From: Streptomyces spinoverrucosus
GTDB taxonomy: Bacteria > Actinomycetota > Actinomycetes > Streptomycetales > Streptomycetaceae
NCBI RefSeq assembly: GCF_015712165.1
Contig: NZ_JADPZX010000001.1
Span: forward strand, 4,109,001 to 4,173,000
DNA length: 64,000 nt
Direction of reading: 5' to 3'
The number at the start of each line of letters is the position of its first letter. The stretch's first letter is position 1. Shown here in pieces: positions 58,569 through 64,000 of this stretch. Both the position numbers and the translations under genes were made by a program. The notes beneath the pieces were generated by a model. It did not search any database, was not told the origin of the DNA, and saw only the letters and a list, made by a program, of their open reading frames with translations.

Positions 58569-59744
58569 TCAGACCCCCTCTACGTCCGCGAACGACGCCT
58601 GGTAGGCGGCGAACTGGGCTCGCTCCTCGTCGACGAGCGCGTGCCCGTCCGCGTACACGTTCTCGAAGATGGCGAATCGGTCCGGGTCCGGCATGGCTCG
58701 GACCGCTTCGCGTACTCGCCTGCCCAACGCCTCGCTCTCCGCCTCCAGTTCCGCGAAGAATCCCTCGTCCGCGTGGTTTGCGGCCTCCAGATAGCGGCGA
58801 AGGCGCAGGATCGGGTCCTTCGCCTCCCAGGCGGCGCGCTCGTCGTCGTGCCGGTAGCGGGTGGGGTCGTCGGAGGTGGTGTGCGCGCCCATGCGGTAGG
58901 TGTACGCCTCGACCAGCGTCGGTCCCTCGCCGCTGCGGGCGCGCTCCAGTGCCCACTTGGTGACCGCCAGGCAGGCCAGTACGTCGTTGCCGTCGACGCG
59001 GACGCCCGGGAAGCCGTAGCCGCGGGCGCGCTGGTAGAGCGGCACGCGGGTCTGCTTCTCGGTGGGCTCGGAGATCGCCCACTGGTTGTTCTGGCAGAAG
59101 AACACCACGGGGGCGTTGTAGACCGCGGAGAAGGTGAACGATTCGGCCACGTCGCCCTGGCTGGAGGCACCGTCGCCGAAGTAGGCGATGACCGCCGAGT
59201 CCGCGCCGTCCTTGGCGACGCCCATCGCGTAGCCGGTGGCGTGCAGCGTCTGGGAGCCGATGACGATCGTGTAGAGCTGGAAGTTGTTGCTGTTGGGGTC
59301 CCAGCCGCCATTGTTCACGCCGCGGAACATGCCGAGCAGGTTGGTCGGGTCGACGCCGCGGCACCAGGCAACGCCGTGCTCACGGTAGGTCGGGAAGACA
59401 TAGTCGTCCTCGCGGGTGGCCCGGCCGGAGCCGATCTGGGCGGCCTCCTGGCCGAGCAGCGACGCCCACAGGCCGAGCTCGCCCTGGCGCTGCAGGGAGG
59501 TGGCCTCGGCGTCGAAGCGGCGGGTGAGCACCATGTCGCGATAGAGGCCGCGGAGCTCTTCGGGGGTGATACCGGCGACGTACTGGTCGTACTCGGCGTT
59601 CTTGACGCGCTCGCCCTCGGGCGTCAGCAGCTGCACGAGTTCGGGGTCGGTGTCCTGGGCGGTGTTGCGAGTGGTGCGCTTGGTGCCGGCCTTGCCTCCG
59701 GCGCTGCGTCGCGGCTTGCGCGCGGCAGTGCTCTCCACGGTCAC
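58569..59744 (-). CDS. bkdA: 2-oxoacid dehydrogenase E1 component, alpha subunit
   Basis: A 391-residue E1-alpha. The ThDP motif GDG-x-N is seen as YFGDGASSQGDVAESFTFSA with FFCQNNQWAIS. Other family marks are YRDMVLTRRFDAEATSLQRQ, FPTYREHGVAWCRGVDPT and the phosphorylation-loop region YTYRMGAHTTSDDPTRYR. The basic N-terminus is longer than usual. GTG 59744 is preceded by GGAGGAG. It is the first gene of the operon; a palindrome at 59938-59951 may be the binding site of an Lrp/AsnC-type BkdR regulator, which is not encoded in the window. No E3 is present, so lipoamide dehydrogenase comes from elsewhere. Confidence 0.93.
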   Translation of the reverse strand: MTVESTAARKPRRSAGGKAGTKRTTRNTAQDTDPELVQLLTPEGERVKNAEYDQYVAGITPEELRGLYRDMVLTRRFDAEATSLQRQGELGLWASLLGQEAAQIGSGRATREDDYVFPTYREHGVAWCRGVDPTNLLGMFRGVNNGGWDPNSNNFQLYTIVIGSQTLHATGYAMGVAKDGADSAVIAYFGDGASSQGDVAESFTFSAVYNAPVVFFCQNNQWAISEPTEKQTRVPLYQRARGYGFPGVRVDGNDVLACLAVTKWALERARSGEGPTLVEAYTYRMGAHTTSDDPTRYRHDDERAAWEAKDPILRLRRYLEAANHADEGFFAELEAESEALGRRVREAVRAMPDPDRFAIFENVYADGHALVDEERAQFAAYQASFADVEGV

Positions 59745-59937
59745 GTGTGCTCCTCCGTCGGTCCGGCCCCCGGGATTGCCGGGAAGGCCAGTGCGGCTCA
59801 CCTGGTCCGATCCCGTGCACGGGGTGGGTGCCACTCGGCCGGAACAGGCGTGACAGGTGCCCCGGCGAGCGCCCTGCCACAGTCACGTTACCCAGAGCTC
59901 CACATTTCTGTGAAACCCCTCCTGACCTGCGTTTTTG

Positions 59938-59951
59938 CTTGGAAATCCAAG
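59938..59951. promoter_or_regulatory. palindrome CTTGGA-aa-TCCAAG upstream of the bkd operon
   Basis: Perfect 6-bp arms around two bases in a locally AT-rich stretch, about 195 bp upstream of the E1-alpha start. Lrp/AsnC-type regulators bind sites of this kind; the identity of the binder is inference. Confidence 0.4.
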
Positions 59952-60052
59952 TAAATCGAAAAGCCTGGAAGGGAGCCCTGGTCACAGCCTTGCAGGGGGC
60001 CGGAACACCGGCACGTTATCCCGCTCACCCAGGTCACGGGAAGAGTCGGTGT

Positions 60053-60169
60053 GTGAGTCTGACTTCGCGCCCGGTGACCGAAAAATCCGGTTGGCGCTCG
60101 GAACTCGGTATGCAGAGGCGCTCACAGGCTGCCGCATATGTGGCACGAATGCAGGCCGAGAATCAGTGA
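60053..60169 (+). CDS. possible 38-residue protein
   Basis: GTG 60053 opens a short frame, MSLTSRPVTEKSGWRSELGM then QRRSQAAAYVARMQAENQ, ending TGA at 60167-60169. GGGAAGAG lies upstream at moderate distance. The C-terminal half is a plausible helix. No family is recognised, and it may be chance. It occupies part of the 520-bp gap between the bkd operon and the kinase-fold gene, which otherwise holds no gene. Confidence 0.25.
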   Translation: MSLTSRPVTEKSGWRSELGMQRRSQAAAYVARMQAENQ

Positions 60170-60268
60170 TCGCATTTATGGCCACTCTTGTGACCGAAAG
60201 CGACCATCGGCGACTTCCTGTGACAACGCCCAGCTCACGCGCCCGGCACGTGCCCTAGCATCTGGCGC

Positions 60269-61312
60269 GTGCCGCGCCCTTGTGTACCACCCCCCGTGCC
60301 CCATGCGCCCCCGCTGAGCGCCCTCCTGCGCCAGTACGCCGCCGGCTCCGCCCTCACCTGCGACCCCGTCGACCAGGGCCTGCTCAACCGGGGCTACCGG
60401 CTCTGCACCACCCGCGGCCGCTACTTCCTCAAGCACCACTTCGACCCGGACACCGCCGACCCCGCCGCCATCGAACGCCGGCACCGGGCCACCCAGCGGC
60501 TGGCCGACCTCGGCGTCCCGGTGGCCCCTCCGCTGACCGGGCGGGACGGCCGTACGGTCGCGGTGGTCGGCGGGCACGCGTACGCCCTGCACCCGTGGAT
60601 CGACGGCCGGCACCGGCACGGCGGGCAGCTCAGCACGGGGCAGTGCGCGCGCCTGGGGGCGCTGCTGGGCGCCGTCCACGCGACCCTGGAGCGCGTAATG
60701 CCGCCCAAGGGGCGCACGCCCCCCGCCACCAGCCCTCACCCCGTGGAGAGCGCCGACCCCGCTGCCACCTTCGACCTGATCGACGACCTCCTCGCGCGCG
60801 TACGCCGCCATCGCCCCGCCGACTCCTTCGACGAACTGGCCCGCCACCGCCTCCTGGAACGGCGCGCCCTACTGGAGCGGCACGCGGACCGGCGTCCCCC
60901 GCGCGGCGGCTCGGTGGGCTGGGTGCACGGCGACTTCCACCCGTTCAACCTGCTCTACCAGGGGGACGCGCCGGCCGCGATCGTCGACTGGGACCGGCTC
61001 GGCGTACAGCCCCGCGCGGAGGAGACCGTCCGCGCCGCCGCGATCTTCTTCGTACGGCCCGTCGGGACCCTCGACCTGCCGAAGGTGCGGGCGTACGCGC
61101 GCGCGTACCGGCGGGCGGCCGGGGCCACGCCCTCGGAGCTCGCCGCGGCCGTGCACCGCGTGTGGTGGGAGCGCCTGAACGACTTCTGGATGCTCCGCTG
61201 GCACTACGAACGCGGCGACACCCGCGCCGACCCCCAGTTCCCGGCCGCCTCGGCACTGGCCGTGTGGTGGACGCGGGAGTACGACGCGGTGTGCGGGGCG
61301 TTCGTGGACTGA
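60269..61312 (+). CDS. aminoglycoside phosphotransferase (APH)-fold protein
   Basis: A 347-residue protein of the APH/homoserine-kinase-like fold. ATP-binding Lys is in GRYFLKHHF, the catalytic loop is GWVHGDFHPFNLLYQGDAP with HGDxxxxN, and the metal-binding Asp is in AAIVDWDRLG. Family members phosphorylate small molecules such as thiamine, homoserine or choline as well as antibiotics; the substrate is unknown. The GTG start at 60269 is 7 bp after TAGCAT, with no ribosome site, so the transcript is probably leaderless. It converges with the Ser/Thr-kinase gene, leaving 15 bp. Confidence 0.85.
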   Translation: MPRPCVPPPVPHAPPLSALLRQYAAGSALTCDPVDQGLLNRGYRLCTTRGRYFLKHHFDPDTADPAAIERRHRATQRLADLGVPVAPPLTGRDGRTVAVVGGHAYALHPWIDGRHRHGGQLSTGQCARLGALLGAVHATLERVMPPKGRTPPATSPHPVESADPAATFDLIDDLLARVRRHRPADSFDELARHRLLERRALLERHADRRPPRGGSVGWVHGDFHPFNLLYQGDAPAAIVDWDRLGVQPRAEETVRAAAIFFVRPVGTLDLPKVRAYARAYRRAAGATPSELAAAVHRVWWERLNDFWMLRWHYERGDTRADPQFPAASALAVWWTREYDAVCGAFVD

Positions 61313-61327
61313 GCCGGCGATCCCGGC

Positions 61328-62902
61328 TCAGCCGCCGGTGCTCCCGGTAACGCCTTCGATCGTTCCGCCCGTCGGCTCCACGTCGTCCGTCGGCTCCGGG
61401 TCCGTCGGCTGCGTGTCCGTCGGCGCGGTTTGCGTGGGCTCGGTGTCCGTCGGCTGCGTGTCGGTGGGCTGCGTGTCCGTCGGCTCGTCGGTCGGGGTGT
61501 ACGAGTCCGTGTACGACGGGGTGTACGACGGCGTGTAGTCACCCCAGTCCGAGCCGGAGTTGCCGCTGTTCTCGGTGGACGTGTCCGAGGACTCCTCGGC
61601 CGTCGGGTCGCTCGGCGACTCGCTGGGCGTCTCGTCCCCGGTGGTCTGCGAGCTGGTCGGCGTCGTCGTGGGGTCGGTGCCGCCCCCGCCGTTGCCGCCG
61701 TTGTTCAGGGCCAGCGCGACACCGGCCGCGATGGCGATCACCGCGAGCACGGCGAGGATCCACAGCTTGCCGCGGCCGCTGCCCTTGTTGCCGTGCCCCT
61801 CGAAACCGCCGTCGTCGCGGCCGTCGTAGCCGGGGATGATCGGCTGCGGGATCTGTGCGGTGCCCTCGGCCGAGTTGGGCAGCACGGCCGTGCCCGCCAT
61901 GCCCATCGGCGGGGTCTTACCGGCGTCGTGCGCGGTGACGGGGCCGGTGTTCCAGGTGCCGGTGTGGGCGCCCTGGTCGTACAGCATCTGCAGGCCGTAC
62001 TGGACCAGCCCGCGCATCTCCTCGGCGGTCTGGAAGCGGTCGTCGGGCTCCTTGGCGAGCGAGCGCATGACGAGGCCGTCCAGCTCCGGCGGCGAGCCCT
62101 CGTAGATCTCGGACGGCGCGGTGGGGATGTCCTGGACGTGCTGGTAGACCACCGACAGCGGGGTCTCGCCGACGAACGGCGGGCGCAGCGCCAGGAGTTC
62201 GTACAGCAGACAGCCCGTCGCGTACAGGTCGGAGCGGTGGTCGACGGCCTTGCCGAGCGCCTGCTCCGGGGAGAGGTACTGGGGGGTGCCCATGACCATG
62301 CCGGTCTGCGTCATCGTCGTGGACGCCCCGTGCAGGGCGCGGGCGATGCCGAAGTCCATCACCTTGACGGCGCCGTTGTGCGTGATGATGACGTTCGCCG
62401 GCTTGATGTCGCGGTGCACGATGCCGTGCTGGTGCGAGTAGGCGAGCGCCTCCAGGACGCCGGAGACGATGATCAGGGCCTGCTCCGGGCCGGGCGCCTC
62501 GGCGTTGTGCAGCAGATCGCGGATGGTGCGGCCCTCGACCAGCTCCATCACGATGTACGGCACCGACTGGCCGCCCACGAAGTCCTCGCCGGAGTCGTAC
62601 ACGGCGACGATCGCGTGGTGGTTGAGGCCGGCCACCGACTGGGCCTCGCGCGTGAAGCGGGCCTTGGACACCGGGTCCTCGGCGAGGTCGGAGCGCAGCA
62701 GCTTGACCGCCACGGTGCGCCCGAGGCGCACGTCCTCGGCCGCGAACACCTCGGCCATGCCGCCCCGGCCGAGTCTGCGGGTCAGCCGGTACCGGCCGTC
62801 CCCGACAAGCCCTCCATTACCCCACATTTCCGGCGCATCTGACATCCCGCCGCCAGTCGCCTCGGGGTCGGACGGGCCCTGAGCGCGCTGCTGCTGTGCC
62901 AT
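61328..62902 (-). CDS. PknB-type transmembrane Ser/Thr protein kinase
   Basis: A 524-residue receptor-like kinase. The kinase domain (about residues 38-300) has GRGGMAEVFAAED (Gly loop), VAVKLL (Lys), HRDIKPANV (catalytic loop), VMDFGIA and the activation segment TMTQTGMVMGTPQYLSPEQ. A Gly/Pro juxtamembrane linker precedes one membrane segment near residue 380-400 (LWILAVLAVIAIAAGVALAL). The extracellular part has no PASTA domains; it is rich in Thr, Pro, Asp and Tyr repeats (PTDTQPTDTQPTDTEPT). It is divergent from the second kinase, and the two may share control. Confidence 0.93.
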   Translation of the reverse strand: MAQQQRAQGPSDPEATGGGMSDAPEMWGNGGLVGDGRYRLTRRLGRGGMAEVFAAEDVRLGRTVAVKLLRSDLAEDPVSKARFTREAQSVAGLNHHAIVAVYDSGEDFVGGQSVPYIVMELVEGRTIRDLLHNAEAPGPEQALIIVSGVLEALAYSHQHGIVHRDIKPANVIITHNGAVKVMDFGIARALHGASTTMTQTGMVMGTPQYLSPEQALGKAVDHRSDLYATGCLLYELLALRPPFVGETPLSVVYQHVQDIPTAPSEIYEGSPPELDGLVMRSLAKEPDDRFQTAEEMRGLVQYGLQMLYDQGAHTGTWNTGPVTAHDAGKTPPMGMAGTAVLPNSAEGTAQIPQPIIPGYDGRDDGGFEGHGNKGSGRGKLWILAVLAVIAIAAGVALALNNGGNGGGGTDPTTTPTSSQTTGDETPSESPSDPTAEESSDTSTENSGNSGSDWGDYTPSYTPSYTDSYTPTDEPTDTQPTDTQPTDTEPTQTAPTDTQPTDPEPTDDVEPTGGTIEGVTGSTGG

Positions 62903-63238
62903 CAGTCCTCGCCGTCGTTTCTGCCCGCGGTGCGCGCGGTGTTGTTACGGTCTCCGTCGGCCACGCTACAGCCTTCGGGCAAGCCGCCGGTCCGAGATGG
63001 ATACCGGGACCGGTCCGGGACGGACGGGCCGTCGAACCGGTCATGAAACCCCTGTGCCGTCGCGTCGTGCAAATCCTGTGTACCGGCCGCACGGCCGCTG
63101 TAACGCTTCCGCGACGCTTCTTTCGCGTACGGTCACGGAACGGGCACCGAGCTTGACGTGTCAGTGCCCTGGGGCAGACTTGGCCGGGAATAGCACTTTC
63201 GATCAACGGCGCCTGAAGGCCCACGGGGGATACGGAAC
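62903..63238. other. 336-bp divergent intergenic region between two kinase genes
   Basis: No gene. It must contain the promoters of both kinases. A TTGACG at about 63154 and GGGGGA just before the right-hand start are the only elements I can point to; no clear -10 match stands at the right spacing. Confidence 0.4.
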
Positions 63239-64000
63239 ATGAGCCAGGACGGCGCACAGGGCCGGTACGCGGGGCGGGCGCTCGCCGGCGGCCGGTATCA
63301 GCTGCGTGACTTGCTCGGCCAGGGCGGCATGGCCTCGGTGCACCTCGCTTACGACGCCGTACTCGACCGCCAGGTCGCGATCAAGACACTGCACACCGAA
63401 CTGGGCCGCGAACAGGCGTTCCGCGAGCGCTTCCGCCGCGAGGCGCAGGCAGTGGCGAAGCTCACGCACACCAACATCGTCTCGGTCTTCGACACCGGCG
63501 AGGACGACGTCGACGGCATGACGACGCCGTACATCGTCATGGAGTACGTCGAGGGCCGCCCGCTCGGCTCGGTGCTCGACGAGGACCTGCGGCAGTACGG
63601 CGCGATGCCCGCCGACAAGGCGCTGAAGGTCACCGCCGACGTCCTCGCGGCGCTGGAGATCAGCCACGAGATGGGCCTGGTGCACCGGGACATCAAGCCG
63701 GGCAACGTGATGGTGACCAAGCGCGGCGTGGTCAAGGTCATGGACTTCGGCATCGCCCGCGCCATGCAGTCCGGTGTCACGTCGATGACGCAGACCGGCA
63801 TGGTCGTCGGCACCCCGCAGTACCTCTCGCCGGAGCAGGCGCTCGGCCGGGGCGTGGACGCGCGTTCCGACCTGTACTCGGTCGGCATCATGCTGTTCCA
63901 ACTGGTCACCGGGCGGCTCCCGTTCGACGCCGACTCGCCGCTGGCCATCGCGTACGCGCACGTGCAGGAGGAACCGCCGGTTCCGTCCTCGATCAACCGC
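63239..64000 (+). CDS. PknB-type Ser/Thr protein kinase (3' end outside window)
   Basis: ATG 63239 follows GGGGGA, and the frame is open for 254 codons to the window end. It contains a nearly complete kinase domain: LGQGGMASVHLAYD, VAIKTL, VMEYVEGRPLGSV, HRDIKPGNVMVTK, VMDFGIARAM and TQTGMVVGTPQYLSPEQALG. The last visible residues (VQEEPPVPSSINR) are the end of the domain; the linker, any membrane segment and any sensor are not visible. It is divergent from the kinase at 61328 and nearly identical in its activation segment, suggesting duplication. Confidence 0.92.
   Translation, partial: MSQDGAQGRYAGRALAGGRYQLRDLLGQGGMASVHLAYDAVLDRQVAIKTLHTELGREQAFRERFRREAQAVAKLTHTNIVSVFDTGEDDVDGMTTPYIVMEYVEGRPLGSVLDEDLRQYGAMPADKALKVTADVLAALEISHEMGLVHRDIKPGNVMVTKRGVVKVMDFGIARAMQSGVTSMTQTGMVVGTPQYLSPEQALGRGVDARSDLYSVGIMLFQLVTGRLPFDADSPLAIAYAHVQEEPPVPSSINR

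Noticed and set aside
1..64000. tRNA and rRNA genes
   Set aside because: I looked for T-loop motifs (GTTCGAnnC) with a matching acceptor stem and for conserved rRNA segments and found none. A covariance search would be decisive.

Overview
The window is high-GC actinobacterial DNA and almost certainly comes from a Streptomyces chromosome. GTG and TTG starts, twin-arginine and lipobox export signals, DUF397/XRE/ATPase regulatory triads, a mycothiol-type enzyme, a perfect ParB site (parS) and a PhoP-type PHO box all fit. From memory, the order metG, aspS, SpoIIE-type phosphatase, branched-chain keto-acid dehydrogenase genes and divergent Ser/Thr kinases resembles the origin-proximal core of Streptomyces coelicolor. 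The parS site at 19513-19526 supports an origin-proximal position.

Layout. 1-12356: mostly core genes. These are membrane proteins, a MocR regulator divergent from an alpha/beta hydrolase, a FUSC-type transporter, a PhoX-type phosphatase under a PHO box, a vWA protein with long Glu/Pro/Ala repeats, metG and a PH-domain protein. 12394-16600: accessory regulatory island (DUF397 + XRE pair, anti-sigma-like ATPase, HTH protein, Uma2 nuclease fold) ending in decayed fragments, one of them phospholipase D-like. 16618-22808: secreted intradiol dioxygenase, aspS, parS, SpoIIE phosphatase and an AI-2E family permease. 22853-26563: a poorly coding stretch followed by a three-gene operon (WXG-like helical protein, DUF1023 hydrolase, lipoprotein). 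26733-41435: core metabolic and regulatory genes, among them pirin, a secreted propeller/Ig protein, a second intradiol dioxygenase (lipoprotein), acyl-CoA dehydrogenase, M18 aminopeptidase, a thioredoxin-NHL protein, a cupin with a GlxA-type regulator, a nitrilase-fold amidohydrolase and a mycothiol-dependent isomerase-like protein.

41518-47316: an integrated element of about 5.8 kb carrying a large serine integrase, a Rep/primase-like ATPase next to an iteron-like cluster, two small proteins and an IS110 transposase. It appears to split a common Streptomyces intergenic repeat into two halves. 47351-50404: a frameshifted MFS gene coupled to a GntR regulator, and a D-alanyl-D-alanine carboxypeptidase.

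50525-56022: the most interesting region. Three translationally coupled genes encode a precursor peptide, an ATP-grasp ligase and a protein-L-isoaspartate-type methyltransferase, the arrangement of graspetide (omega-ester RiPP) clusters that form an aspartimide. Three tightly coupled small genes, an XRE regulator and an HFCD-type flavoprotein follow. 56190-59744: E1-alpha, E1-beta and E2 of a branched-chain 2-oxoacid dehydrogenase. 60269-64000: an aminoglycoside-phosphotransferase-fold protein and two divergent PknB-type kinases, the last truncated by the window end.

I found no rRNA, tRNA or CRISPR array. Functions are assigned from visible motifs and family knowledge; no database search was possible.
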